From: Oscillospiraceae bacterium
GTDB lineage: Bacteria > Bacillota > Clostridia > Oscillospirales > Ruminococcaceae
NCBI GenBank assembly: GCA_902790675.1
Contig: CADASU010000003.1
Span: 1 to 64,000 of the forward strand
Length of the DNA stretch: 64,000 nt
Direction: 5' to 3'
Both the position numbers and the translations under genes were made by a program. Position 1 is the stretch's first letter; each line of letters opens with the position of its first letter. The notes under the pieces are model-generated. The model saw only the letters and a program-made list of their open reading frames with translations, ran no database searches and was not told the origin of the DNA. Shown one piece after another: positions 32,649-42,002 of this stretch.

Positions 32649-34364
32649 ATGTATAGTGAACTTTATAATCTTTGGATGTCAAGAGCTAGTGATGATATTG
32701 ACTTAATATCCGAATTAAAGTCTATTAAAGACAGTAAGAAAGATATTCAAGATAGATTTTATAAAGATTTAGAATTTGGTACCGCAGGAATTAGAGGGAT
32801 TATTGGTGCGGGTACGAACAGAATGAATATATATGTTGTTAGAAAAGTAACTCAAGCATTTGCTGAATATTTGATGAAAACTAAGAAACATCCTTCAATT
32901 GCAATTAGCTATGATAATAGAATAAAGTCAGAATTGTTTGCTAAAGAAGCTGCTTGTGTTATGGCAGCTAATGGAGTAAAGGTTCATATATATAAAGAAC
33001 TTATGCCTGTTCCGTGCTTATCGTTTGCGGTTAGAAATTTGAAATGTGATTCTGGAATTATGATTACAGCTAGTCATAATCCTGCTGAATATAACGGATA
33101 TAAAGTGTATGGAAGTGATGGATGTCAGCTTAGAGAAGACGCTGCTAGAGCGATACATACTATATCTTTAAAAGTAGACATGTTTGATGATATTAATTGG
33201 ATTAATTTTAATGACGGGCTGTCTGAAGGTAAGATAAATTATATTTCTGATGATGTTAAAGAAGATTATATGAATTGCGTTGAATCGTGCTTGATATATC
33301 CTGAAATTTTTGATGAATCGGATTTTAAGGTGGTGTATACGCCTTTAAATGGCGCTGGAAATAGGCCCATTAGAGAAATGTTTTCGCGAATTGGTGTTGA
33401 TTCTGTTTATGTGGTTAAAGAGCAAGAAAATCCGGATGGTAATTTTTCTACTTGCAAATTTCCTAATCCAGAAATTAAAGAGGCGCTGGCTTTGGGGCTG
33501 AAATATTGTGAAAAATATAAACCGGATATATTAATTGCAACTGACCCAGATTGTGATCGAGTTGGAGTTGCTGTGCCTAATGAAAAGGGAAAATATGTTT
33601 TGATTAGTGGTAATGAAATAGGTGCGCTATTGCTTGAATATATATGTGAGCAGAGGATTGCTTTGGGAACTTTGCCCAAAAATCCGGTAGCTGTTAAAAC
33701 AATTGTCTCTAGCAACATAACGGAAAAGATTGCTGTAAAGTATGGTGTTGATCTTAGAAATGTTTTGACTGGTTTTAAATATATTGGGGAACAAATAGCA
33801 ATTTTAGAAGAAGCTGGAGAAGAAAATAGGTTTGTTTTTGGCTTTGAAGAAAGTCATGGATATTTAGTGGGGAGCTATGTTAGAGATAAAGATGGTGTAG
33901 TTGCTACAATGTTAATATGTGAATTGGCTGCCTTTTATAAAAAGCAAGGAAAATCTGTTTTGCAAGTTTTGCGCGATATATATAAGACTTATGGTGTTTA
34001 TAAAAATGTTACTGATAGCTATGTGTTTGATGGAATGGAAGGCATGGGCAGAATGCGGACAATAATGTCTAATATTCGAAAAAATGCACCTAAATTTATA
34101 GGAAATTTAAAAGTTGTTAGATATTTGGATTATTTATCTTCAGAAGAAATTGAAATCAGTAGTAAAAAAATAAAAAAGATTGATCTGCCTAAATCTGATG
34201 TTTTGGAATTTAAACTTGAAAAAAATGCTTCAGTTATAGTTAGGCCATCGGGTACTGAACCTAAAATAAAAGTTTATTATACTTCGACGGGTGAAAATTT
34301 TGATGATGCTGCAGAGTGTCAGAAAAAAATGAGATTAGATTTTGATAAATATATTAAAAAATAA
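32649..34364 (+). CDS. Phospho-sugar mutase (phosphoglucomutase/phosphomannomutase family)
   Basis: A 571-residue alpha-D-phosphohexomutase. The catalytic serine lies in TASHNPAEYNGYKVYG (about residue 142), the metal loop is DPDCDRVGV (about 299-307), the sugar loop is GFEESHGY and the phosphate loop RPSGTEPKIKVYY. The extended length and FGTAGIRG near residue 43 match the PgcA/PGM2 group of Firmicutes, which makes glucose 1-phosphate for wall and glycolipid synthesis. Sugar preference is inferred. A ribosome site AGGAGA lies upstream. Confidence 0.92.
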   Translation: MYSELYNLWMSRASDDIDLISELKSIKDSKKDIQDRFYKDLEFGTAGIRGIIGAGTNRMNIYVVRKVTQAFAEYLMKTKKHPSIAISYDNRIKSELFAKEAACVMAANGVKVHIYKELMPVPCLSFAVRNLKCDSGIMITASHNPAEYNGYKVYGSDGCQLREDAARAIHTISLKVDMFDDINWINFNDGLSEGKINYISDDVKEDYMNCVESCLIYPEIFDESDFKVVYTPLNGAGNRPIREMFSRIGVDSVYVVKEQENPDGNFSTCKFPNPEIKEALALGLKYCEKYKPDILIATDPDCDRVGVAVPNEKGKYVLISGNEIGALLLEYICEQRIALGTLPKNPVAVKTIVSSNITEKIAVKYGVDLRNVLTGFKYIGEQIAILEEAGEENRFVFGFEESHGYLVGSYVRDKDGVVATMLICELAAFYKKQGKSVLQVLRDIYKTYGVYKNVTDSYVFDGMEGMGRMRTIMSNIRKNAPKFIGNLKVVRYLDYLSSEEIEISSKKIKKIDLPKSDVLEFKLEKNASVIVRPSGTEPKIKVYYTSTGENFDDAAECQKKMRLDFDKYIKK

Positions 34365-34388
34365 ATTTTATGTTTTGTGTAGATTTGA

Positions 34389-34417
34389 TTGCATTTTAAA
34401 ATAATATGTGTTATAAT
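34389..34417 (+). promoter_or_regulatory. Probable sigmaA promoter of rpmE
   Basis: TTGCAT and a consensus TATAAT stand 17 nt apart, 56 nt before the rpmE start codon. Confidence 0.7.
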
Positions 34418-34472
34418 GTTATTAGTGTTGATTTTAAGAATTTGCGCATTTGAATCTTGGAGGTGACTTTTA

Positions 34473-34676
34473 ATGAAGAAAGATATACACCCAAACTATG
34501 AGCCAACGACTATTACTTGTGCCTGTGGAAATGTTATTGAGACTCGTTCTACCAAAAAAGACATTAAAGTAGAAATTTGCTCTAAGTGTCATCCTTTCTT
34601 TACCGGAAAGCAGAAATTAGTAGATACTGGTGGGCGTGTTGATAGATTTAACAGACGCTTTAATCTTAACAAATAG
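34473..34676 (+). CDS. rpmE: 50S ribosomal protein L31
   Basis: A 67-residue protein beginning [20 protein letters not shown]. Four cysteines (CACGN and [10 protein letters not shown]) mark the zinc-binding form of L31. The C-terminal [10 protein letters not shown] is conserved. GGAGGTG lies upstream. It is monocistronic between a promoter and a strong terminator. Confidence 0.96.
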   Translation: MKKDIHPNYEPTTITCACGNVIETRSTKKDIKVEICSKCHPFFTGKQKLVDTGGRVDRFNRRFNLNK

Positions 34677-34700
34677 AAGAAGTGTAGCCAGTTTTAATAA

Positions 34701-34728
34701 AGGCGGTGTTGGTGCACCGCCTTGTTTT
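34701..34728 (+). terminator. Terminator of rpmE
   Basis: AGGCGGTG pairs with CACCGCCT around TTGGTG, followed by TGTTTTC. It is the most GC-rich stem in this part of the window. Confidence 0.9.
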
Positions 34729-34771
34729 CTATTGAACATGAATTAAAAATTAGATATAAGTGAGGGACTAT

Positions 34772-35404
34772 ATGAAAAACGTTTCCTATTTAACAATAAT
34801 GGATTCTGTTACTGCGGAGTTGATAGTGAAACAGTCTAAATTTTTGGGGCATATGAGTTATGTTAAAAGTAAAGAAGACGCGGAAATGTTTATATCTAAA
34901 ATAAGGGCTGAATATAAAGATGCAACTCATAATGTTCCTGCTTATTCTATTTATTGTAATGGTTTAATGTATTGCTCGGATGATGGAGAGCCTCACGGAA
35001 CTGCAGGCAAACCAATTCTTGAAATTTTGAAAAGAGAAAATATATATGATGTATGTGTTGTGGTTACGCGGTATTTTGGCGGAGTGCTTCTTGGAACTGG
35101 TGGATTAGTTAGTGCATATTCAGACACTTGTAAAATGCTAATAGAAAAAGCGACTATTGCTAAGCAAACGCTATGTGCTACTTTAAATATTGTAGTCGAT
35201 TATAGTGAATTTAGTAAAATAGAACATTTTATTGAAAAATATAATGCTAATGTTGTTGAAAAGAATTTTTATGACAAAGTTAGAATGACTTTGCTCGTTA
35301 AATCAGAAGATGAAGATATATTTAAGAAGTTATTAATGGAAAAAACTGCAGCAAATATAAGCATAAAAAATATTGGCAATTCATGGGAAAGAGTGAGAAT
35401 ATAG
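34772..35404 (+). CDS. yigZ: YigZ/IMPACT-family protein
   Basis: A 210-residue protein of the YigZ (UPF0029, IMPACT) family: KQSKFLGHMSYVKSKEDAE, THNVPAYSI, DDGEPHGTAGKPILEIL and VTRYFGGVLLGTGGLVSAY are its standard blocks. The fold resembles ribosomal protein S5 domain 2; the function in bacteria is unsettled. The ATG is preferred over an in-frame GTG four codons upstream that lies within the ribosome site GTGAGGG. It precedes dgt by 57 nt. Confidence 0.9.
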   Translation: MKNVSYLTIMDSVTAELIVKQSKFLGHMSYVKSKEDAEMFISKIRAEYKDATHNVPAYSIYCNGLMYCSDDGEPHGTAGKPILEILKRENIYDVCVVVTRYFGGVLLGTGGLVSAYSDTCKMLIEKATIAKQTLCATLNIVVDYSEFSKIEHFIEKYNANVVEKNFYDKVRMTLLVKSEDEDIFKKLLMEKTAANISIKNIGNSWERVRI

Positions 35405-35461
35405 TTTGATTTAGTATGTTTTGATTTGTGAGCCAGAAATTGTTAAGGAGAATTTGATTTT

Positions 35462-36469
35462 ATGGATCATTTTTCGATTAAAGATCGAACACAAAATATC
35501 GAAAAAGAAATTTTGAAATCTAATGCGTGTTTGGTTGTCAATAGTAAAGGAAGAAGAAAAAAAGAAATATCGGATGATTTGAGAACAGATTTTCAAAAAG
35601 ATAGAGATAGAATACTTCATAGTAATGCATTTAATAGACTTAAAGAAAAAACTCAGGTTTTTTTAGTTCCTTGTGGGGATCATTATATAACGAGACTGAC
35701 TCATTCTTTGGAAGTATCTCAGATTTCTCGAACTGTTGCACGAGGCTTAAAATTAAATGAAGATTTGGTTGAAGCAATAGCATTGGGGCATGATATAGGG
35801 CATTCTCCTTTTGGGCATGCAGGAGAGGAAGTATTAAATGATGTTTGTCCTCATGGCTTTTCTCATGCTGAAAACGGCGTTAGAGTTGTTAATTTTTTGG
35901 AAAACCATGGTAAAGGCTTAAATTTGACTTATGAGGTTATAGATGGAATAAGATGTCATTCATTTGGTGGAAAAATTTCTGAAACTTTGGAAGGTAGGCT
36001 GGTTAGTGTTTGCGATAAGGTTGCTTATGTTAATCATGATATAGATGATGCTGTTAGAGCAGGAATAATTTCTAAGGATAGTTTGCCGCAAAATTGCATA
36101 CGAATTTTGGGCAGTAGTAAGAGTGAACGCATATCAACTGTTGTAAGATCTATTATTGAAAATAGTGATGACGATATAAAAATGTCTTCAGAAATTGGTG
36201 AGGCGCAAAATGAATTACGTAATTATATGTTTAGTGATGTATATTATTCAGATCAGGTTCAGTCAGAACAGGATAAGGCTAGGAATATAGTGAAAATGAT
36301 GTATAAATATTATAAATTACATAATTCTAAGTTGCCTGAATTTTATAAACAAATTGCAAAGGAGTTTGATATAGATAGGGCAATATGTGATTATATTTCT
36401 GGCATGAGTGATATATATATTACAGAACAATATATTGATTTTTTTGTTCCAAAACTTTTAGGAATATAG
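35462..36469 (+). CDS. dgt: Deoxyguanosinetriphosphate triphosphohydrolase-like protein
   Basis: A 335-residue HD-domain protein. The metal ligands are in HSLEVSQISR, ALGHDIGHSPFGHAGE and the later VAYVNHDIDDAVRAG. The N-terminal DRILHSNAFNRLKEKTQVF is typical of dGTPases. It hydrolyses dNTPs to the nucleoside and triphosphate. The gene sits directly before dnaG and rpoD, an arrangement known from many Clostridia. AAGGAGAA lies upstream of ATG. Confidence 0.93.
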   Translation: MDHFSIKDRTQNIEKEILKSNACLVVNSKGRRKKEISDDLRTDFQKDRDRILHSNAFNRLKEKTQVFLVPCGDHYITRLTHSLEVSQISRTVARGLKLNEDLVEAIALGHDIGHSPFGHAGEEVLNDVCPHGFSHAENGVRVVNFLENHGKGLNLTYEVIDGIRCHSFGGKISETLEGRLVSVCDKVAYVNHDIDDAVRAGIISKDSLPQNCIRILGSSKSERISTVVRSIIENSDDDIKMSSEIGEAQNELRNYMFSDVYYSDQVQSEQDKARNIVKMMYKYYKLHNSKLPEFYKQIAKEFDIDRAICDYISGMSDIYITEQYIDFFVPKLLGI

Positions 36470-36486
36470 CTGAGGATGAAAACAGT

Positions 36487-38232
36487 ATGGTTAAAATAAG
36501 TGAAGATTTTGTGTTGCGGCTTAAAAATTCTTGTGATATAGTTTCTGTTTTTTCGTCGTATGTTGATTTGAAGTCTTCGGGGAAAAATAAAAAATGCTCT
36601 TGTCCGTTTCATTCTGAAAAGACACCATCTATGGTTGTTTATGAAGATACGCAAAGTTTTTATTGCTTTGGCTGTGGGGTAGGCGGAGATATTATAACCT
36701 TTATTGAAAAGATTGAAAATTTAACTTATGTGGATGCTGTTAAACTTTTGGCAGATAGAGCAGGAATTAGTATTCCAACAACTAAGTTAGATGATAAGCT
36801 TAGCAAGCAAAGATCTCGTATTTTGAAAATGAATAAGATAGCAGCCAAATTTTTTTTCAATAATTTAAAACTTGAAGTTGGGCGGATTGGTCTTGAGTAT
36901 TTTGCTAAGAGAGGGCTTTCTAGAGATATTATTGTTAAATTTGGTTTAGGATATGCTGATGGCTCTTGGGATTCTTTAAAAAATCACTTGAAGTTGAATG
37001 GGTTTTCACTCGAAGAAATGTGTTATGCGGATTTGGTTATAAAATCAAAAAAAGATACATACTATGACAAGTTTAGAAATAGGGTAATGTTTCCAATTAT
37101 CGACATAAAAGGAAATGTAATAGGCTTTGGAGGTCGGGTTTTAGATGATAGTAAACCTAAATATTTAAATAGCTCCGATACCCCTGTGTTTAAAAAAAGT
37201 ATGGGGCTATATGCGCTAAATTTTGCCAAAAACAGTGGGTCTAAAACGCTTATATTGTGTGAAGGATATATGGATGTTATATCTATGCATCAAAATGGAT
37301 TTACTAATTCTATTGCTGCCCTTGGAACATCTTTAACAGAATCTCAAGTTAGACTTATTTCGAGAAATTCTAGTGATGTTGTAATTGTGTTTGACTCTGA
37401 TGAAGCAGGTAGTGTTGCTATGGATAGAGCATATAAAATGTTTTTAGATATTGGAGTTAAGCCAAGGGCATTGCGTTTAAAAGGAGCTAAAGATCCAGAC
37501 GAATATATAAAAAAATATGGTGCTTCTAGAATGAAAGTGCTTATTAATCAATCTAAGAGCGCTATGAAGATAAAAATTGATGCAATTGAAGAAAAATATA
37601 ATTTGGATGATGTTGAGCAAAGAAAAGACTATATTAATCAATATTGTCTGATAATATCGGATATATTTGATTCTTTGGAAAGGGAAGTTTATATTGGTGA
37701 ACTTTGTAGAAAAATGAAAATCACAAGGGAAGTTGTTTCAAATCATGTGGAATATTTGTTGAAAAAAAAACGAAAGAAATATGGAAAAAAGATTGATAGA
37801 GAGCTTGTCAAGAATGTCAAATTAGGATATAGTGGTAATAAAATATATTCTAAATATGACAAAGCTGAACAGGGCATTATTCGATTTTTATATAATAATC
37901 CGGATTATATTAATTATTTGTCGGATAAGTTTGATGAAGACTGGTTTACTTCAGATTTAAATAAGAAAATTTATCGAAATATAGTTGATAAAATTAATCT
38001 TGGAAATAGTTTGGATTTGGTAACGTTTCATGACATATTGAGCTCTGATGAAATGGGATTGTTTTCAAAAATAATTAATGAAGGGAAAAATTATGTGAAT
38101 ACAAATAAAGAGCTCGATGATTATATATATGTTATGAAAGAAAAATATGATAAGCAAAACGAAAATATATCTAGCATGACATTAGAACAAATTGAAAAAA
38201 GAAGGAAACAAACTGCACAAAAAAAACGCTGA
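36487..38232 (+). CDS. dnaG: DNA primase
   Basis: A 581-residue primase. The zinc-ribbon (CSCPFHSEKTPSM ... YCFGCGVGGDIITF, about residues 38-75) is followed by the catalytic core and the Toprim domain with LCEGYMDVI (about 258-266) and VFDSDEAG (about 302-309). A C-terminal helicase-binding region follows. It makes RNA primers at the replication fork. It begins 17 nt after dgt and ends 30 nt before rpoD: the macromolecular synthesis operon without rpsU. Confidence 0.96.
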   Translation: MVKISEDFVLRLKNSCDIVSVFSSYVDLKSSGKNKKCSCPFHSEKTPSMVVYEDTQSFYCFGCGVGGDIITFIEKIENLTYVDAVKLLADRAGISIPTTKLDDKLSKQRSRILKMNKIAAKFFFNNLKLEVGRIGLEYFAKRGLSRDIIVKFGLGYADGSWDSLKNHLKLNGFSLEEMCYADLVIKSKKDTYYDKFRNRVMFPIIDIKGNVIGFGGRVLDDSKPKYLNSSDTPVFKKSMGLYALNFAKNSGSKTLILCEGYMDVISMHQNGFTNSIAALGTSLTESQVRLISRNSSDVVIVFDSDEAGSVAMDRAYKMFLDIGVKPRALRLKGAKDPDEYIKKYGASRMKVLINQSKSAMKIKIDAIEEKYNLDDVEQRKDYINQYCLIISDIFDSLEREVYIGELCRKMKITREVVSNHVEYLLKKKRKKYGKKIDRELVKNVKLGYSGNKIYSKYDKAEQGIIRFLYNNPDYINYLSDKFDEDWFTSDLNKKIYRNIVDKINLGNSLDLVTFHDILSSDEMGLFSKIINEGKNYVNTNKELDDYIYVMKEKYDKQNENISSMTLEQIEKRRKQTAQKKR

Positions 38233-38262
38233 TTTATGGGTGGTTTTTTTAGGAGGGTAACG

Positions 38263-39420
38263 ATGGACGAAAATTTAAACTTAAAAGATATAAAAAAACA
38301 AATAGATAATTTGAATTTGGACGAAAGTGCGCCTTTAGAAATAGATCCAAAAATAGTATCGAAAGATTTGCTTGAGCGTGGTAAAAAAAATGGAAAACTC
38401 AGCATACAGGAAGTTGCTGTTGCGCTTGAAGAATTAAATTTTGATACTGATCAAATTACTAAGCTTTATGAAAAATTTGAACAATATAATATTGAGTTAG
38501 TAGACGATTTGGAAGATGATCTTGATATTGATTTGAGTTTGGATATTGGTATAAATGATGATGCTAGCACTGCTATGGCTATAGATTCAGTAAATATTGA
38601 TGATCCTGTGAAGATATATTTGAAGGAAATAGGAAAGGTTTCATTGTTGTCTGCTGAGGAAGAAATAGAACTTGCTAAGAGAATGTCAGATGGTGATTTG
38701 TATGCTAAAAAACGCCTTTCAGAGGCGAACCTTAGGCTGGTTGTTTCTATTGCAAAAAGATATTTAGGGCGTGGTATGCAGTTTTTAGATTTAATTCAAG
38801 AAGGAAACCTCGGCCTTATTAAGGCGGTTGAAAAGTTTGATTATACAAAAGGGTTTAAGTTTTCTACATACGCTACCTGGTGGATAAGACAAGCTATAAC
38901 TAGAGCTATAGCTGACCAAGCCCGAACCATCAGGATTCCTGTACATATGGTTGAGATTATTAATAAAGTAAAAAAGGTTTCTAGTCAGTTGCTACACCAA
39001 AATGGGCATGAAGCTAAGGCAGAAGAAATAGCAGCAGTTTTAGATATACCTGAGCAAAAAGTAAAAGAAATTATTAGAGTTTCGCAAGAGCCTGTTTCTT
39101 TAGAAACTCCAGTTGGTGAGGAAGAAGACAGCCATTTGTCTGACTTTATTCCTGATGATGATGCGCCCGCACCTGCTGATGCAGCATCACACACCCTTTT
39201 AAAAGAACAGTTGGGTAATGTTTTGGGAACGTTAACTGATAGGGAGGAAAAAGTTTTAAGGCTTAGGTTTGGGTTAAAAGATGGACGTTCTAGGACTTTA
39301 GAGGAAGTTGGAAAAGAATTCGATGTTACTAGGGAAAGGATACGTCAAATAGAGGCTAAAGCACTGCGAAAATTACGTCATCCTAGCAGATCTAAAAAAT
39401 TAAAAGACTTTTTAGACTAA
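38263..39420 (+). CDS. rpoD: RNA polymerase primary sigma factor (SigA/RpoD)
   Basis: A 385-residue sigma-70 factor. It has a region 1.1 remnant, an acidic stretch, region 1.2 ([17 protein letters not shown]), region 2 ([18 protein letters not shown]-like and [17 protein letters not shown]), region 3 and the region 4 helix-turn-helix ([20 protein letters not shown]). It directs transcription from the TTGACA/TATAAT promoters seen here. The ATG with AGGAGGGT 6 nt upstream is the start; an earlier ATG in frame has no ribosome site. Confidence 0.97.
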   Translation: MDENLNLKDIKKQIDNLNLDESAPLEIDPKIVSKDLLERGKKNGKLSIQEVAVALEELNFDTDQITKLYEKFEQYNIELVDDLEDDLDIDLSLDIGINDDASTAMAIDSVNIDDPVKIYLKEIGKVSLLSAEEEIELAKRMSDGDLYAKKRLSEANLRLVVSIAKRYLGRGMQFLDLIQEGNLGLIKAVEKFDYTKGFKFSTYATWWIRQAITRAIADQARTIRIPVHMVEIINKVKKVSSQLLHQNGHEAKAEEIAAVLDIPEQKVKEIIRVSQEPVSLETPVGEEEDSHLSDFIPDDDAPAPADAASHTLLKEQLGNVLGTLTDREEKVLRLRFGLKDGRSRTLEEVGKEFDVTRERIRQIEAKALRKLRHPSRSKKLKDFLD

Positions 39421-39451
39421 TTTATGGAATAGTAAAATTTATTTTGATAGT

Positions 39452-39874
39452 TTATGATATGCTGTTTATTTCCATAGGAGGTTCATTATATATTTGCTTA
39501 TGTATGTCTCCTCCAATTAATTTTCCTTCATACACTATCATATCTGCAATATATTTTTCAGATTTGTTTTTAGGAGAACTAATAACAAATCTTTTTTTGC
39601 TACATTTTTTTCCGCAATATTTTGATAAATCAAATCCTTGCTTCTTCTGTAATTTATTGTATTCTTGTAAAATTTTATTGAAATTTTGAGGAATAATTAT
39701 TTCATTTTCATTTAAATATTGAGTATCATATTTTAAATTTTTTAGATATTGTTCGGGAGTTAAATTATTATTTGATTTGCTCATAGTTGTAAACATTAGT
39801 ATTGTAACAATAGAAATTGAGAAAAATACTAACAATATAATTAATTTATTAATTTTAATGTTGACAGTAAGCAT
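39452..39874 (-). CDS. DUF4830-type membrane-anchored protein
   Basis: A 140-residue protein with one N-terminal membrane helix (about residues 10-29) and a small outside domain. The domain has TPEQYLKNLKYDTQYL, then FDLSKYCGKKCSKKRFVI and the ending YIADMIVYEGKLIGGDIHKQ, which fits DUF4830, a family of unknown function in Clostridia. Two cysteines three residues apart (YCGKKC) could form a disulfide. It converges with rpoD. Its promoter and that of the next, divergent gene share the 289-nt space at 39875-40163. Confidence 0.75.
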   Translation of the reverse strand: MLTVNIKINKLIILLVFFSISIVTILMFTTMSKSNNNLTPEQYLKNLKYDTQYLNENEIIIPQNFNKILQEYNKLQKKQGFDLSKYCGKKCSKKRFVISSPKNKSEKYIADMIVYEGKLIGGDIHKQIYNEPPMEINSIS

Positions 39875-40030
39875 TAAATATTCAACCCCTTTTAATATTT
39901 ATATTATGATTTGTATGTATAAATAATACACAAAATAATATGCATTTTAAGTTATAATTTGTTTACACCCCAAAATATACCAAATCAATCTATATAATTT
40001 TTATTAATAATATATGAAATTTATTGATTG

Positions 40031-40059
40031 TTGACAATTATTTACAAAAATGTTATTAT
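40031..40059 (+). promoter_or_regulatory. SigmaA promoter of the regulator-ftsEX cluster
   Basis: Consensus TTGACA and TATTAT stand 17 nt apart, about 105 nt upstream of the regulator start. Confidence 0.75.
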
Positions 40060-40163
40060 GGCATTGGTTGTGTAGATTTTTAAGGTATTATTTTATATAT
40101 TAATTCTTAAATGTTTGCACAATTAATATATAATATAAGGTTTTGTAAGAGGAGATTTTTTTG

Positions 40164-41249
40164 ATGTCTAATAGGCTGTTTCAGACTGTAATAAATCAAA
40201 TGCAGGATGCTATAAATCGAGTAATAGGTGTTGTAGATAGTAAAGATATTGTTATGGCTTGTAGTGAATTGAATAAGGTGGGGTCTTTTAGGGAGATAGC
40301 GTCTGTTAATTTAATGGGTTCTCAGGATGTTTTTATAGTGGATGGCTATGTATATAAAATGTTTGGTGTACATAATCATTTGGAGTATGCTGTTTTTGTT
40401 GAGGGAATAGATGAAACAGCTATACGCTATGCAAAAATATTAGCAGTTACTTTGTCTAATATAAAGCAATATTATGATGAGAAATATGATAGAAATAATT
40501 TCGTAAAAAACATAATATTAGATAATATTTTGCCTGGTGAAATATATATTAAGGCAAAGGAACTTGATTTTAAAACTAATTTAAAAAGAGTTGCATTTTT
40601 GATAAGAACTGTTGGCGATAAAGATATTTCATCGTTTGATTTGATTCAAAAATTATTTCCCGATAAAAGGAAAGATTTTGTTTTTAATATTAGTGAAACT
40701 GATATTGTTTTAATCAAAGAAATTCATGATGATATAAAATCAAGTGATTTAAGAAAACTTGCAAGGTCGATTATTGATAGTTTGCTTGGAGAATTGTCGA
40801 TAAAAACAACTATTGGTATTGGTACTTCTGTAAATAATATAAAAGATCTTGCGCGATCATTTAAAGAAGCAAAGGTTTCTTTAGATGTTGCAGAAGTTTT
40901 TGATATGGGACATTCTGTAATTAGCTATGATAATTTGGGAATAGTTCGCTTAATATATCAGCTGCCAGTGACGCTTTGTGAAACTTTTTTAAACGAAGTG
41001 TTTAAAGAAGAACCTATAGGCGCGTTAGATAGAGAAACTTTATTTACAATACATAAATTTTTTGAGAACAATTTAAATGTTTCTGAAACGTCTAGAAAAT
41101 TATTTGTTCATAGAAATACTTTGGTCTATAGACTAGAAAAAATAAAAAAATTAACTGGCTTGGATTTAAGAGAATTTGACGATGCTATTTTATTTAAAAT
41201 GGCTTTGATGGTTCGTAAGTATTTACTTTCAAAGTCAAGCGAGAGTTAA
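40164..41249 (+). CDS. PucR/CdaR-type transcriptional regulator
   Basis: A 361-residue protein. The C-terminal helix-turn-helix (FFENNLNVSETSRKLFVHRN then TLVYRLEKIKKLTG, about residues 305-340) is the PucR C-terminal domain, and the middle has the GGDEF-like CdaR fold (TTIGIGTSVNNIKDLARSFKEA). The first 120 residues form a sensory domain without a motif I recognise. PucR/CdaR regulators usually sense small molecules such as sugar acids or purine products. It lies 63 nt upstream of ftsE on the same strand, so it may govern or simply share the transcript. AAGAGGAGA precedes ATG. Confidence 0.82.
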   Translation: MSNRLFQTVINQMQDAINRVIGVVDSKDIVMACSELNKVGSFREIASVNLMGSQDVFIVDGYVYKMFGVHNHLEYAVFVEGIDETAIRYAKILAVTLSNIKQYYDEKYDRNNFVKNIILDNILPGEIYIKAKELDFKTNLKRVAFLIRTVGDKDISSFDLIQKLFPDKRKDFVFNISETDIVLIKEIHDDIKSSDLRKLARSIIDSLLGELSIKTTIGIGTSVNNIKDLARSFKEAKVSLDVAEVFDMGHSVISYDNLGIVRLIYQLPVTLCETFLNEVFKEEPIGALDRETLFTIHKFFENNLNVSETSRKLFVHRNTLVYRLEKIKKLTGLDLREFDDAILFKMALMVRKYLLSKSSES

Positions 41250-41312
41250 TTGAAAGCTAAACTAATATTTTGCAAAAATGTTTTTTTAATTTGTGTTAGG
41301 AGAATATGTAAA

Positions 41313-42002
41313 ATGATAGGTATGAAAAATGTTTGCTTTGATTATTTTAACGGAACCCGGGCACTTCATAATATTAATTTAAACATTGAAGATGGAGAGT
41401 TTGTTTTTGTTGTAGGACAATCTGGAGCGGGTAAAAGTTCAATGTTAAAATTGCTTACTCGTGAAAATGTGGCAACAACAGGAGATGTTGTAATAAATAA
41501 TTATAATTTAAGTACTTTAAGTAAAAAAGAAATTCCGTATTTTAGGCGTACTGTTGGCATGGTTTTTCAGGATTTTAGATTAATTCCTGGCATGACAGTT
41601 TTCGACAATGTAGCGTTTGTGCTTCGAGTTACAAATTATTCAAACAAATATATAAGTACTAGAGTGCCTTATGTTTTAGACCTAGTCAATCTTTCTGATT
41701 CTGCCGATAAATTTCCTAGTGAATTGTCTGGAGGCGAGCAACAGCGCGTTGCTATAGCGCGTGCTTTAGCTGGTGATCCGCCTATTTTGATTGCAGATGA
41801 GCCCACTGGTAATATAGATCCCGAACTATCTTTGCAGATTGTTGAGTTATTAGTTGAAATCAATCGATATTGTGGAACTACTATAGTTGTTGTTACGCAT
41901 GAGCATGAAATTGTTCGTTATTTTGGCGGTAGAGTTGTTAGTATTGAAAATGGGCAGATAGCGTTTGATGAGGTGATTGGGGGAGAAAATGAACATAAAT
42001 AG
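41313..42002 (+). CDS. ftsE: Cell division ATP-binding protein FtsE
   Basis: A 229-residue ABC ATPase. Walker A is GQSGAGKSS (about residues 37-45), signature LSGGEQQRVAIARAL, Walker B ILIADEPTGNIDP, and the H loop VVVTHE. The start MIGMKNVCFDYFNGTRALHN is typical of FtsE, and ftsX follows with a 14-nt overlap. FtsEX is a mechanical switch that activates peptidoglycan hydrolases at the division site. AGGAGA lies 8 nt before the ATG; a longer frame upstream has no ribosome site. Confidence 0.95.
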   Translation: MIGMKNVCFDYFNGTRALHNINLNIEDGEFVFVVGQSGAGKSSMLKLLTRENVATTGDVVINNYNLSTLSKKEIPYFRRTVGMVFQDFRLIPGMTVFDNVAFVLRVTNYSNKYISTRVPYVLDLVNLSDSADKFPSELSGGEQQRVAIARALAGDPPILIADEPTGNIDPELSLQIVELLVEINRYCGTTIVVVTHEHEIVRYFGGRVVSIENGQIAFDEVIGGENEHK